Below, in pieces: positions 9,824-19,607 of a stretch of 64,000 bases of DNA. Made by a program: the position numbers and the translations under genes. This DNA is from Hyphomicrobiales bacterium (lineage in GTDB: Bacteria; Pseudomonadota; Alphaproteobacteria; SPJN01), in NCBI GenBank assembly GCA_006844605.1, contig SPJN01000003.1, forward strand, positions 62,001-126,000. Direction: 5' to 3'. How positions within the stretch are numbered: position 1 is the stretch's first letter; each line of letters opens with the position of its first letter. The notes under the pieces were generated by a model. That model was given only the letters and a program-made list of their open reading frames with translations. It ran no database searches and was not told where the DNA came from.

Positions 9824-10591
9824 TTAAAAGCCCTGCTTTGACTGGGCATCATCCACCGTAATGGTACTGCCCGAAATGAAGCGGCCAGACTCGCTGGTCA
9901 GTAGCAACAAAGCACCATCAAGGTCATCTGGATACCCCAAACGACGCCGGGGGAACCCGTTGATTTGTTTCTGTCCACCGTCAGACGCGAACCACTTTTC
10001 ATTCAATTCCGTTTCAATATAACCTGGCGCGATTGCGTTAACGTTAATGCCATACCGGGCAAAATCCCGCGACAGGCTTTCCGTCATCATTTTAACCGCA
10101 GCCTTTGACATGCAATAGACCGTATTGCCGCGCAAGACATTCTCTGCCCCGATAGAAGACACGGAAACAATCTTGCCTTCGGTTTTGCTGGCAATCATCC
10201 GGCGCGCCGCCAAGACACTGGCGATAAACATCGCCTTTGTGTTCACATCCATCACGAAGTCAAATTCGGCACCGTCATAGTCAAGCACCCCTTTATAGGA
10301 GCTGACCCCGGCATTATTGACCAGAATTGACAGGGGGCCCGATGCCTCCTCCGCCTCGTCCATGGCCTTGGCCAAATCTTGCTCGTCCGTTACGTCAAGT
10401 GCGCGCGCACGGGCGACCCCGCCCATGGCATCAATTTCGGCAACCAACTCTGCCAGCCGCGCTTCGCGACGGCCCGTTACGGTTACTTGTGCCCCGGCGC
10501 TGGCAAGGGCGATGGCCATGCGGCGGCCCAAACCACTGGTACAACCCGTTACAAAGGCATTTTGGCCTGACAAATCAAACGAAACACTCAT
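9824..10591 (-). CDS. Short-chain dehydrogenase/reductase (SDR)
   Basis: This 255-residue protein is a classical SDR oxidoreductase using NAD(P)H. It has the cofactor motif TGCTSGLG (15-22), NNAG (92-95), a serine pair at about 145-146 and the catalytic YCMSK (Tyr159, Lys163), followed by NAIAPGYIETELN. Arg41 in TGRREARL just after the second strand would favour NADPH. It heads the minus-strand run with DUF2062-pdxJ, 24 bp upstream of the DUF2062 gene, but SDR substrates cannot be read from sequence. The C-terminal DDAQSKQGF is not the usual glycine-rich ending. Confidence 0.9.
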   Translation of the reverse strand: MSVSFDLSGQNAFVTGCTSGLGRRMAIALASAGAQVTVTGRREARLAELVAEIDAMGGVARARALDVTDEQDLAKAMDEAEEASGPLSILVNNAGVSSYKGVLDYDGAEFDFVMDVNTKAMFIASVLAARRMIASKTEGKIVSVSSIGAENVLRGNTVYCMSKAAVKMMTESLSRDFARYGINVNAIAPGYIETELNEKWFASDGGQKQINGFPRRRLGYPDDLDGALLLLTSESGRFISGSTITVDDAQSKQGF

Positions 10592-10701
10592 GGATTACTC
10601 ATACTTTCTAATAGTGAATCAGGGGTTTAGCGCCCCTTTAAAATGACGATAGATGCCTATACCATAGGTTGACCAGTATTTTGCAAGTGAAAGGCTATGC
10701 C

Positions 10702-11361
10702 ATGCAGATCGATATCATTTCAGACACAGTTTGCCCGTGGTGTTATATCGGCAAACAGCGGATCGAGGCAGCCTTGGCTGAATTGACGGATATTGATTTT
10801 GATGTCCGATGGCGACCCTTTCAACTGAACCCCGACATGCCTGCCGAAGGCATGGACCGGAAGGATTACATGGCCATGCGCTTTGGTGCCGCCAACGGCG
10901 GCGGGAAGAAAAACCCGGTTTACCAACGTCTACAAGCGGCCGCAGCAGAAGATGGCATCGCCCTGAACTTTGACAAGGTGGGCAGAATGCCCAATACGCT
11001 TGATTCCCACCGTTTGATGAAATGGGCCGCAGGGGCAAATTGCGAAAATGAGATGGCTGAAATTCTGTTCCGCCGTTATTTCACCGACGGGGAAGACATA
11101 TCCGACCACGCCGTGTTGATTGAGGCGGCGAAGGAAGCGGGCATGGATGGCGATTTGGTTGCCGACTTACTGGCAGGTGATTCCGATAAAGAAACCATTC
11201 AACAAGAAGACATGATGGCCCGCGAAATGGGTGTCAGCGGCGTTCCCAGCTTTCTGATTGATCAGAAATTCCTGATCCCCGGCGCGCAAGATACACAGGA
11301 TATTGTGCGTATTCTGACCAGAATGCATGAAAAGGCGCAAAAGAAAGCTGCTGAGGCCTGA
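10702..11361 (+). CDS. DsbA-family thiol oxidoreductase (FrnE-like)
   Basis: This 219-residue protein has a thioredoxin fold with a large helical insert, of the 2-hydroxychromene-2-carboxylate isomerase/FrnE group. The active site is CPWC (residues 11-14) in ISDTVCPWCYIGKQRIE, and the cis-proline loop is SGVPSFLID near residue 185. There is no signal peptide, so it should act in the cytoplasm. I chose the ATG at 10702 because AAAGG lies 7 bases upstream and the reading frame before it is unlike the family. It converges on mfd with a 4 bp gap; both stop codons lie in one palindrome. Confidence 0.88.
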   Translation: MQIDIISDTVCPWCYIGKQRIEAALAELTDIDFDVRWRPFQLNPDMPAEGMDRKDYMAMRFGAANGGGKKNPVYQRLQAAAAEDGIALNFDKVGRMPNTLDSHRLMKWAAGANCENEMAEILFRRYFTDGEDISDHAVLIEAAKEAGMDGDLVADLLAGDSDKETIQQEDMMAREMGVSGVPSFLIDQKFLIPGAQDTQDIVRILTRMHEKAQKKAAEA

Positions 11362-11376
11362 TTAATCAGGCCGCAG
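11351..11376. other. Palindrome holding the stop codons of both convergent genes
   Basis: An 18 bp perfect palindrome (GGCCTGATTAATCAGGCC, 11355-11372) is extended on both sides by CTG and CAG after one mismatch. It contains the TGA stop of the DsbA-family gene (11359-11361) and the TGA stop of mfd on the other strand (11366-11368). There is no T-run on either side, so it is not a standard intrinsic terminator. Transcripts from either direction would end in a strong hairpin if the stem forms with a small loop. Confidence 0.6.
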
Positions 11377-14300
11377 ACTGGTCGCCATCAGAAGCAATTG
11401 AAGCCAATTTTCGCATCAATGACAGCGCCCCCTTCAAACGCGTGTCAATATTCGACCAATCGCGTTTATAAACCATTTTGTGATCGGACTTCAGATTCAC
11501 GCCGATGATATTGTCCTGCACAAAGCCGATTAGACCGGCGGGATTGGCGAATTGATCCTGCCAGAACGACACGGTGCCGCCCTTGGGTCCTGCATCCAGT
11601 TTTTCGACCCCTGCCTGTTTGGCGAACAGCTTAATCGCAACGATCTTCAACAGGAACTCGCATTCCTCTGGCATGGGGCCAAAGCGGTCAATCAACTCAG
11701 CACCAAACCCTTCGATCTCAAGCTCGCTCGTCAGCGACGACAGACGGCGATAAAGTTGCAGCCGCACATCAAGGTCAGAGACATACCCTTCAGGTATCAG
11801 CACAGCAGTGCCCAAATTGATTTGAGGTGACCATTTTTCGCCACCATCCCCAAGGCCGTCGCCGCCTTCTTTCAGGCTGGCAATCGCTTCTTCTAGCATT
11901 TCGCGGTAAAGCTCAAACCCTACCTCGCGAATATGACCGGACTGCTCATCACCCAACAGGTTCCCTGCCCCACGCAAATCCATATCGTGACTGGCCAACG
12001 TAAAACCGGCGCCCAACGTGTCCAGCGATTGCAGGATCTTCAAGCGCTTTTCCGCCTGCGGGTTCAATTTGCGCTGCGCCGGATGGGTCAAATAGCAATA
12101 GGCCCGCGCCTTGGACCGTCCGATACGGCCCCGAATTTGGTAAAGCTGCGACAGGCCAAACATATCAGCCCGGTGTACAATCATCGTGTTGGCGGTCGGA
12201 ATATCCAAACCGGATTCAACAATCGTTGTCGATAGTAACACGTCAAACTGCCCGTCATAAAAGGCAGTCATAATATCGTCCAGCGTTCCGGGCGCCATCT
12301 GTCCGTGCGCCATCGCGAACTTCACTTCGGGCACAGACTCTTTCAAAAACTCTGCAATTTCCTGCAAGTCTGAAATGCGTGGGCAGACATAAAAGCTTTG
12401 CCCGCCGCGATAATGTTCCCGCAACAATGCCTCGCGAATGATAACCCCATCATAAGGGGCAACAAAGGTGCGCACCGCCAAACGGTCAACCGGCGGGGTG
12501 GCAATCAGACTCAAATGCCGCACGCCGGTCATGGCAAGCTGCAATGTTCGCGGTATCGGGGTCGCCGTCAGTGTCAACACATGAACGTCGGCGCGCAGCT
12601 CCTTCAGGCTTTCCTTATGCTTCACGCCAAAATGCTGTTCTTCATCAACGATCAACAGGCCAAGGTTTTTGAAGCTGATGCCATCTTGTAAAAGCGCATG
12701 GGTGCCAATAACAATATCAACCTGCCCCTCGGCCATTTCCTTTTTGGTCGCCTTCGCATCGGCCTGACTGACCAAGCGGGACAAGCGCCCAATACGAATG
12801 GGCAGGCCCTTAAACCGATCGGTAAAATTCTTGTAATGTTGGCGCGCAAGCAGTGTTGTTGGCACGACCACCGCAACCTGTTGGCCGCCCATCGCTGCAA
12901 CAAAGGCGGCACGCAACGCGACCTCAGTCTTACCGAACCCGACATCGCCGCAGACCAGCCTGTCCATGGGCTTGCCGGCGGCAAGGTCATCCATCACATC
13001 GTCGATGGCATTTTGTTGATCTTCTGTTTCCGTATAGGGGAACCGCGCACAAAATTCGTCAAATGCCCCTTCGGGGGGAAGGATTTTTTCAACCTGTCGC
13101 AATTCACGGGCGGCAGCAATGCGGATCAGCTCATCCGCCATTTCAAGCAGGCGTTTCTTCAGCCGCGCCTTGCGTGACTGCCATGCAACTCCGCCAAGAC
13201 GGTCGAGCTGCACCTCATCTGCGTCACCGCCATAGCGGGACAGAAGCTCAATATTCTCAACAGGCAGGAACAGGCGGTCCTCGCCATGATAGGTCAGCGC
13301 CAAACAGTCATGGGGCGCGCCTGCCGCCTTAATCGTTTCCAGACCATCATACCGCCCAATGCCGTGCTGGGCGTGAACCACCAGATCACCAACAGACAAA
13401 GTGCCCGCATCTGTCAGGAAGTCTTCAGGTTTTTTGCGGCGGGACGCTTGGCGCACCATTCGGTCACCAAGCACGTCTTGCTCGGTAATAAGGGCCAGGC
13501 CGTCATGTTCAAAACCCGCTTCAACAGGCAAAACAGCCAAGCCGATTGTGGCCCTTGGTAGCTTCTGAACATCCGCGAAATCATTGACCGGCGTTACAGG
13601 CGCAATCTCATGATCAGCCAATACGTGGGCCAACCGATCCTGCGCACCCGTTGAATAGGCGGCGATAACCACACGCTCACCACGGGCAACAATATTGCCC
13701 AAATGCGATTTCAGGGCGTCAAAGACGTTCACGCCCTCGCTTTGCCGCTCAGGTCCGAAATTGCGCCCGGCCCGGCCAGCGAAATCTATTACCTGCGGTC
13801 CGTCAGGAATATCAAACGGCGACAAGGCAATCGCCTCATGCGCGCCCAACATGCCCCTCCACTCATCAGCAGTAAGATAAAGTGCCTCTGGCGGCAGGGG
13901 TTTATAGGCGGGGATAGAGAAACTGCCGTGGCTGACCTCATCATCCTGCCGTGCCTCATAATAATCCTTGATGGTTTGCGCACGTTCTTGGGCTGCGTCT
14001 TCCACATGATGATCAAGGATATAACGCGCACCTGCGGTATAGGCAGACAGGCTATCCAGTTGTCCGCAAAATAGTGGCAACCAATGTTCCATCCCCTGAT
14101 AGCGACGTCCTTCTGACACCGCCTCGTAAAGCGGGTCACCACTGGTCGCCGCACCAAAGCGCGCTGTGTATGACGTCCGGAAGCGTGTAATTGTATCGGG
14201 GTCGAGCGTAAATTCCGTTGCCGGCACCAGCGACAGCGCGTCCTGCTTGTTCAAGCTGCGCTGCGTTACGGGATCAAACTCACGAATGGTTTCAAGCTCA

Positions 14301-14860
14301 TCCCCAAAGAAATCAAGCCGAAGGGGGCGTTCATGGCCGGCTGGAAATAGGTCAAGCAATCCGCCACGAACTGCAAAATCGCCCGGCTCTAACACCGTCC
14401 CGACCCGTTGGAATCCATTGGCGCTCAAAAACTCCGTCAGGCTGGCCTGACTGATTTGGTCGCCAATTTTTGCCGTCAGCGCAGCACCTTCGATCGTGTC
14501 CCGCATTGGCACACGCTGACCGATGGCATTAACGGTTGTGATCAGCAGCGGCACCTTCCCGCGCGCCAGAAGCGCCAACACTGCCATACGATCAGCCACG
14601 ATCGCGGGGTTTGGCGACACGCGATCATAGGGCAAACAATCCCACGCAGGAAAGAATACGGGATCAAGGCCTGGCGCGAAAAAGTGTAACGCATCAATCA
14701 ATGTGCGTGCGCGGGCCTCATCACGGGTGACAAAAACCAATGGGTTTTCACCTGATGCCTTGACCAGCGCGGCCAGTAAATAGCCATCGGCCCCGTCAGG
14801 CACACTGGCAACTGACAGGCGACCTTCATGGTCAATAATCCTGTCTGCCACCTTCATCAT
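11366..14860 (-). CDS. mfd: Transcription-repair coupling factor Mfd
   Basis: Mfd removes RNA polymerase stalled at lesions and recruits UvrA. The 1164-residue protein is full length. Residues 1-350 form the UvrB-like module. The RNA-polymerase interaction domain begins near residue 487 (TLSVGDLVVHAQHGIGRYDGL). The translocase has Walker A GDVGFGKTE (638-646) and the DEEQH box (739-743), with TATPIPRTL shortly after and the TRG-type motif later. The C-terminal TRCF domain occupies roughly the last 150 residues. The first 4 bp overlap the sdhE stop (ATGA). Its partner uvrA is in this window at 32592. Confidence 0.97.
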   Translation of the reverse strand: MMKVADRIIDHEGRLSVASVPDGADGYLLAALVKASGENPLVFVTRDEARARTLIDALHFFAPGLDPVFFPAWDCLPYDRVSPNPAIVADRMAVLALLARGKVPLLITTVNAIGQRVPMRDTIEGAALTAKIGDQISQASLTEFLSANGFQRVGTVLEPGDFAVRGGLLDLFPAGHERPLRLDFFGDELETIREFDPVTQRSLNKQDALSLVPATEFTLDPDTITRFRTSYTARFGAATSGDPLYEAVSEGRRYQGMEHWLPLFCGQLDSLSAYTAGARYILDHHVEDAAQERAQTIKDYYEARQDDEVSHGSFSIPAYKPLPPEALYLTADEWRGMLGAHEAIALSPFDIPDGPQVIDFAGRAGRNFGPERQSEGVNVFDALKSHLGNIVARGERVVIAAYSTGAQDRLAHVLADHEIAPVTPVNDFADVQKLPRATIGLAVLPVEAGFEHDGLALITEQDVLGDRMVRQASRRKKPEDFLTDAGTLSVGDLVVHAQHGIGRYDGLETIKAAGAPHDCLALTYHGEDRLFLPVENIELLSRYGGDADEVQLDRLGGVAWQSRKARLKKRLLEMADELIRIAAARELRQVEKILPPEGAFDEFCARFPYTETEDQQNAIDDVMDDLAAGKPMDRLVCGDVGFGKTEVALRAAFVAAMGGQQVAVVVPTTLLARQHYKNFTDRFKGLPIRIGRLSRLVSQADAKATKKEMAEGQVDIVIGTHALLQDGISFKNLGLLIVDEEQHFGVKHKESLKELRADVHVLTLTATPIPRTLQLAMTGVRHLSLIATPPVDRLAVRTFVAPYDGVIIREALLREHYRGGQSFYVCPRISDLQEIAEFLKESVPEVKFAMAHGQMAPGTLDDIMTAFYDGQFDVLLSTTIVESGLDIPTANTMIVHRADMFGLSQLYQIRGRIGRSKARAYCYLTHPAQRKLNPQAEKRLKILQSLDTLGAGFTLASHDMDLRGAGNLLGDEQSGHIREVGFELYREMLEEAIASLKEGGDGLGDGGEKWSPQINLGTAVLIPEGYVSDLDVRLQLYRRLSSLTSELEIEGFGAELIDRFGPMPEECEFLLKIVAIKLFAKQAGVEKLDAGPKGGTVSFWQDQFANPAGLIGFVQDNIIGVNLKSDHKMVYKRDWSNIDTRLKGALSLMRKLASIASDGDQSAA

Positions 14861-15150
14861 TTTTTCAGCATATCCGTTGCATCAAATGCCAACATCGCGC
14901 GCGTTAGCGGCCAATCATAGGCAGCGGGCACCGGCTGTCGTTCAAAAATCCAATCGAGCACGTCCTGATCCAGAAGTTCGAGCAATATATCAAACTGCGC
15001 CAATTCCTCATCGGTCATGGTTTCAAGGTGCTTGTCCGCAAATCGGCCATAAACCAAATCCGCTTCCTGCATACCCCTGTGCCACGCACGGAATCGCATC
15101 CGCCTGATTCGAATTTCGCGGGGTTCCGCGCCGGATTGTGTATCGGCCAT
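14857..15150 (-). CDS. sdhE: FAD assembly factor SdhE
   Basis: SdhE helps attach FAD covalently to the flavoprotein subunit of succinate dehydrogenase. The protein has 97 residues from the ATG at 15150, which has AAGAGG nine bases upstream; an upstream in-frame ATG at 15168 has no such site. The family's key motif RGMQEADLVYGRF contains the conserved RGxxE. The rest (ETMTDEELAQFDILLELLDQDVLDWI) fits the small helical fold. It is translationally coupled to mfd by a 4 bp overlap and diverges from recG, a standard alphaproteobacterial arrangement. Confidence 0.93.
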   Translation of the reverse strand: MADTQSGAEPREIRIRRMRFRAWHRGMQEADLVYGRFADKHLETMTDEELAQFDILLELLDQDVLDWIFERQPVPAAYDWPLTRAMLAFDATDMLKK

Positions 15151-15272
15151 GACAAGGTGCCTCTTCATCTTTGGCTAATCATTCAGAGCATTGTCTATAG
15201 GCGAAGGTTTCAGCGAAACCCAGCGGACAAATTGCCTTTATCGTGACCGCAGGGATGGGGTATGCTCCCACC

Positions 15273-17357
15273 ATGCGTCCAGAGGTTCTTTACCCATTAT
15301 TTGCCCCGATTACCAGCCTGTCCGGCATTGGTCCCAAGCTGGCTGCAGCCATGCAGAAAATCGGCCTCGATACCGTATTGGATCTGTTATGGCACCTGCC
15401 CAGCGGAATAATCGATCGGCGCTACAGCTCCACTATTGCTGAAGCTGAACCAGATCGCGTTGCCACATTAACGGTGATTGTCGATCAACATATCCCCCCT
15501 GCCAATCGGCGTGGCCCCTATCGTGTGCAGGTGTCAGACGACACCGGCACCATGACCCTGACCTTTTTTCATGGCCGGGCGGACTGGATAAAAAAGCAAC
15601 TGCCTGAGGGGGAAGAACGCGTCATCTCAGGCTTGGTGGAAACCTATCAAAACCAGAAACAAATGGGTCACCCCGACCACATGGTCCGCGCCGCTGATCG
15701 TGAAAAAGTCATGATTGTGGAGCCTGTTTACCCCCTTACCGCAGGGGTCAGCCAAAAGGTGATCCGCAACGCCGTCAATCAGGCGTTGGAAAGGCTCATC
15801 AATTTGCCCGAATGGCTGGATCCTGCATGGCAGGACAAACAAGACTGGATCGACTGGGCCGCCGCCATCAAATCCGTTCACACACCCAATGGCCCCGCAG
15901 ACCTTGAAAGCATATCGCCTGCCCGATCACGCCTGGCCTATGATGAGCTGCTGGCCAATCAATTGGCCTTGGGCCTTGTCCGGCACCGGATGCGTGCTGC
16001 CAAAGGGCGGGCCAGCAATGGCACAGGTAATTTGCAAGCCAAGTTGCGCGACATCATTCCGTACAAGCTAACAGGCGCGCAATCTCGCTCGCTTGAAGAA
16101 ATCAGGGATGACATGTCCGGGCCGCACAAAATGATGCGCTTGCTGCAAGGGGATGTCGGATCAGGTAAAACCATAGTGGCGCTGTTCGCCATGCTGCAGG
16201 CAATCGAAGGTGGCGGACAGGCGGCAATCATGGCCCCGACAGAAATATTGGCGCGCCAGCATTTTGAAGAAATATCCGGTTATGCCGACAAGCTGGGCAT
16301 TTCTGTGGTTTTGCTGACGGGCCGCAATAAGGGCAAACCGCGTGAGGAGATTTTGTCCGGTCTGGCATCGGGCAAGACACAATTGGCCATCGGCACCCAT
16401 GCACTGTTTCAGGATGATGTCATCTTTGATGACCTTCGCCTTGCTGTCATCGATGAACAGCACAGATTTGGCGTTCATCAGCGGCTACAACTCAGCAAAA
16501 AAGGTGCAGCGGTGGACACGCTGGTCATGACCGCCACACCCATTCCCCGCACCCTCACCCTTACGGTTTATGGCGACCTTGATATTTCACGCATTGATGA
16601 GAAGCCGCCCGGACGCCAACCGGTTGAAACCGTAGCCCTGCCCCATGACCGGCTATCTGCCCTTGTAGACAGGATCGACAACGCCCTTAAGTCCGGCGAC
16701 CGCGCCTATTGGGTGTGCCCGCTTGTCAGTGAATCAGAAATACTTGATCTGACCGCGGCTGAAGAACGATTCAAGCAATTGTCTGAATATTTGGGCACCG
16801 AACGCGTCGGGCTGATTCACGGTCAAATGAAGGCTGCTGAAAAAGACGCCGTGATGGAAGATTTCGTTGCCGGGCGCATTGGCCTGCTTGTGGCCACGAC
16901 AGTCATCGAAGTCGGCGTTAATGTGCCGGAGGCAACTATCATGGTCATTGATCATGCTGACCGCTTCGGTTTGGCACAGCTACATCAGTTGCGTGGCCGG
17001 GTGGGCCGGGGCAGCAAACCTTCCCACACAATATTGCTGTATGATCCCCCCTTGGGCGAAACGGCAAAGGCACGCATTGCCATCATGCGCGATACGACCG
17101 ATGGCTTTGTCATCGCAGAGGAAGATTTACGCCTGCGTGGTACCGGTGACATGCTGGGCACGCAGCAAAGCGGGCTACCACGTTTCAAGCTGGCGGACCT
17201 TGCCGTCCATCAGGAATTGCTTGCCGCTGCACGCGATGATGTAGAGCTGATCCTGAATCGTGATGCCGACCTGTCATCGCCCCGTGGGGACGCGCTACGT
17301 CATCTGCTGTATCTTTTTGAACGGGATCAGGCGGTGCGTTACTGGCGCTCCGCATAG
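15273..17357 (+). CDS. recG: ATP-dependent DNA helicase RecG
   Basis: RecG reverses stalled replication forks and moves branched DNA junctions. From the ATG at 15273 the protein has 694 residues and begins with RPEVLYPLFAPITSLSGIGPKLA, the usual start in this class; a GTG ten codons upstream is also in frame. An N-terminal wedge/OB domain covers about residues 60-200. The helicase part has LLQGDVGSGKTIVALFAM (Walker A), the box DEQH in AVIDEQHRFG, TATPIPRTL, and in the second RecA-like domain ATTVIEVGVNVPEATIM and QLHQLRGRVGRG. It diverges from sdhE-mfd and converges on the DUF502 gene. Confidence 0.97.
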   Translation: MRPEVLYPLFAPITSLSGIGPKLAAAMQKIGLDTVLDLLWHLPSGIIDRRYSSTIAEAEPDRVATLTVIVDQHIPPANRRGPYRVQVSDDTGTMTLTFFHGRADWIKKQLPEGEERVISGLVETYQNQKQMGHPDHMVRAADREKVMIVEPVYPLTAGVSQKVIRNAVNQALERLINLPEWLDPAWQDKQDWIDWAAAIKSVHTPNGPADLESISPARSRLAYDELLANQLALGLVRHRMRAAKGRASNGTGNLQAKLRDIIPYKLTGAQSRSLEEIRDDMSGPHKMMRLLQGDVGSGKTIVALFAMLQAIEGGGQAAIMAPTEILARQHFEEISGYADKLGISVVLLTGRNKGKPREEILSGLASGKTQLAIGTHALFQDDVIFDDLRLAVIDEQHRFGVHQRLQLSKKGAAVDTLVMTATPIPRTLTLTVYGDLDISRIDEKPPGRQPVETVALPHDRLSALVDRIDNALKSGDRAYWVCPLVSESEILDLTAAEERFKQLSEYLGTERVGLIHGQMKAAEKDAVMEDFVAGRIGLLVATTVIEVGVNVPEATIMVIDHADRFGLAQLHQLRGRVGRGSKPSHTILLYDPPLGETAKARIAIMRDTTDGFVIAEEDLRLRGTGDMLGTQQSGLPRFKLADLAVHQELLAAARDDVELILNRDADLSSPRGDALRHLLYLFERDQAVRYWRSA

Positions 17358-17371
17358 TTCGGCACCGTTAA

Positions 17372-18079
17372 TCAGTCGATTTCAGGTTCTTCCGCAATGG
17401 GCAGCGTATCTGGGCTGACCATTCCAGCTGAAATGATTAATTTGGCCGCGTCCTCAACACTCATATCGAGTTTGATGACATCCTTACGCGGCGCAAACAA
17501 CAAAAATCCACTGGTTGGGTTCGGCGTGGTAGGCAAAAATAGGCTGACCATGTCATCCCCACTTTCTGCCTTGGTTTTATCACCAACCTCACCCTTGGTT
17601 TCCACAGTCAGGAACGCAACCGCCCATAGACCCTTGCGCGGATATTCCACCAGCACCGCTTCTGAAAAGCTGCTGCTGGACTGATTGACCAATGTATCGA
17701 TGATTTGCTTGATGCCATTATACAATGTGCGGACAACTGGCATCCGCTCCACCAAGCGTTCGCCAAGGGCAAGGGTGCGCTTGCCAATAAAGTTCGCGGT
17801 GAAAAAACCCGTCAGAACAAGCAGCACACCCAAAATCACCAAGCCTAGCCCGGGGACCGAGAACGGCAGGATATTTTCAGGATTGTAGCGTGGCGGGATA
17901 AAAACCGTGACGATATTGTCCGCGAAGTTAATAAAGCCAATGGCGACATAGGCCGTCACCCAGATCGGCACGGCAACAACCAATCCGGTCAGAAACCATG
18001 TGCGCAAACGCGCGCCAAAGCTTACCTTTGGGGCGGGCTGTAATATTCCTGTTGATTGATCATCGTCATTTTGCTGCAT
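17372..18079 (-). CDS. DUF502 family membrane protein
   Basis: This 235-residue protein (from the ATG at 18079) belongs to the DUF502 family of unknown function. The family start is visible as SFGARLRTWFLTGLVVAVPIWVTAYV, followed by a second membrane helix (PGLGLVILGVLLVLTGFF). The large soluble part contains VRTLYNGIKQIIDTLVNQSSSSF and PTTPNPTSGFLLF, both family hallmarks. A longer GTG start at 18121 is possible. The gene lies tail-to-tail with recG, as in many alphaproteobacteria, and head-to-head with the phosphotransferase gene. Confidence 0.88.
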   Translation of the reverse strand: MQQNDDDQSTGILQPAPKVSFGARLRTWFLTGLVVAVPIWVTAYVAIGFINFADNIVTVFIPPRYNPENILPFSVPGLGLVILGVLLVLTGFFTANFIGKRTLALGERLVERMPVVRTLYNGIKQIIDTLVNQSSSSFSEAVLVEYPRKGLWAVAFLTVETKGEVGDKTKAESGDDMVSLFLPTTPNPTSGFLLFAPRKDVIKLDMSVEDAAKLIISAGMVSPDTLPIAEEPEID

Positions 18080-18223
18080 GACATGATAATGGGTATGCCG
18101 GGCAAGAATTTCAAGCGCCACACTGTCTCATTATTCCAGCAACCACAGTGTTCTTCATTGCGGAATCGCCCGCCAAGGGCCAAACTGCGATCATTACTAT
18201 TCAGGATTAAGGAAACGCTCCCG

Positions 18224-19213
18224 ATGGAGGAATTTGTAGCACAATTAAGTGCCGCGATGACGCGACACGCCAAAACTGGCCCGATTGAGAATCCAAGTCA
18301 GCTTTCCGGCGGTGCCAGTCAGGAAATGTGGCGTTTTTCAGCAGATGACAATGGCTCATCCCGCGATTTTGTTTTGCGCAGACGGCATGGCGGCGTTGAA
18401 GATGACGGCGGGCTAAGCGGCACAGCAATCACCATGCGCGCCGAGGCAGAGTTGATTGCTGCGGTTGAGGCAAAGAACGTGCCCGTTCCCCGTGTACGCG
18501 CCATTCTGGATAAACAGGACGGTTTGGGTGCCGGATATGTGATGGAAGCCCTTGAAGGCGAAACAATCGCGCGCAAAATTTTGCGTGATGAGGAATTTGC
18601 CGCTGCCCGTCCACTGCTTGCCGAACAATGCGGTGCAGCCATGGCCGGCATTCATGACGTTGCTATATCGTCGCTGGATGGCCTGCGCCCCCTGCCCGCA
18701 CTGGAACAGCTTGCCATGTATCGCGAAATTTACGACGCGATTGATGACCCCCATCCTGTGTTTGAACTAGCCTTTGTTTGGCTGGAAGACAACGCCCCCA
18801 AAGTAGATGATTTAAAATTGGTTCACGGCGATTTCCGCAATGGTAATTTGATGATTGGTGCTGAAGGGTTGCGCGGTGTGCTTGACTGGGAATTGGCACA
18901 TTTAGGCGACCCGATGGAAGATCTGGGCTGGCTGTGCGTGACATCATGGCGATTTGGCGAAATCGACAAACCTGTCGGCGGCTTTGGCACACTTGATCAA
19001 CTATTCAAGGGCTATGAAGATGCCGGCGGCACCCCGGTTGACCCGGCGCGGGTCCACTATTGGGAAGTGTTCGGCACGATGAAGTGGGGCGTGATTTGCA
19101 TGATGCAAATGTCCGCGCACATCACCGGGGCAACAAAATCTGTTGAACGGGCTGCCATTGGCCGCCGCGCCAGTGAAACTGAAATTGATTTGCTGTCCCT
19201 ACTGGCAGCATAG
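18224..19213 (+). CDS. Kinase-like phosphotransferase (APH/choline kinase fold)
   Basis: The 329-residue protein has the aminoglycoside phosphotransferase-type kinase fold. The catalytic loop is LVHGDFRNGNLMI and the metal-binding segment is GVLDWELAHLGDPMEDLGWL, both intact. The N-lobe has FVLRRR and the glycine-rich SGGASQEMWRF. Its closest general look is to the phosphotransferases found with acyl-CoA dehydrogenases (ACAD10-like), rather than to resistance enzymes, so antibiotic modification is not implied. The ATG at 18224 has AAGGA ten bases upstream. A DUF6285 gene follows 13 bp downstream, a pairing that supports this subgroup. No acyl-CoA dehydrogenase is nearby. Confidence 0.85.
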   Translation: MEEFVAQLSAAMTRHAKTGPIENPSQLSGGASQEMWRFSADDNGSSRDFVLRRRHGGVEDDGGLSGTAITMRAEAELIAAVEAKNVPVPRVRAILDKQDGLGAGYVMEALEGETIARKILRDEEFAAARPLLAEQCGAAMAGIHDVAISSLDGLRPLPALEQLAMYREIYDAIDDPHPVFELAFVWLEDNAPKVDDLKLVHGDFRNGNLMIGAEGLRGVLDWELAHLGDPMEDLGWLCVTSWRFGEIDKPVGGFGTLDQLFKGYEDAGGTPVDPARVHYWEVFGTMKWGVICMMQMSAHITGATKSVERAAIGRRASETEIDLLSLLAA

Positions 19214-19226
19214 GAGATATTCGACA

Positions 19227-19604
19227 ATGGCTATGGACAGACCAACAGCGGCCGAGCTTGTCAGCGCAACGCGTGATTTTCTAACCGACAAAATCGCCCC
19301 CGAACTTTCCGGATTCAACGCCTTTCAACTGCGTATTGCGACCAATGTTTTGGCAATCGTCGAACGGGAGTTGGAAATTTACCCTGACGCTGAAAGTCAG
19401 GAACGGGCCATGCTTCAAACCCTGACGGGTACAGACAATGACGATGTCAAATTGTTGGAGCGTGAGCTTGCGCAAAAAATCCGCGACCGCGATGTCACGC
19501 TCAAAACCGATGGGTTAAAGGATTATTTGTGGCAAAGCGTCATGACAAAACTTGCCATCGATCAGCCTCGTTACGCGCGCTATCGCGCCGTGAAAGACAG
19601 CTAG
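19227..19604 (+). CDS. DUF6285 domain protein
   Basis: This 125-residue soluble protein has no known function. It starts at the ATG at 19227 with AGGAG eleven bases upstream. The sequence (PTAAELVSATRDFL, then NVLAIVERELEIYP and a charged helix rich in Glu and Arg) fits the small helical DUF6285 family, which is usually encoded next to a kinase-like phosphotransferase, as here. The tight spacing suggests the two act together. No catalytic residues can be proposed. Confidence 0.75.
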   Translation: MAMDRPTAAELVSATRDFLTDKIAPELSGFNAFQLRIATNVLAIVERELEIYPDAESQERAMLQTLTGTDNDDVKLLERELAQKIRDRDVTLKTDGLKDYLWQSVMTKLAIDQPRYARYRAVKDS

Positions 19605-19607
19605 GGC

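Noticed and set aside
18224..19213. Aminoglycoside resistance gene
   Set aside because: The fold is shared, but the sequence and the DUF6285 neighbour fit the metabolic ACAD10-like group; resistance is not supported.
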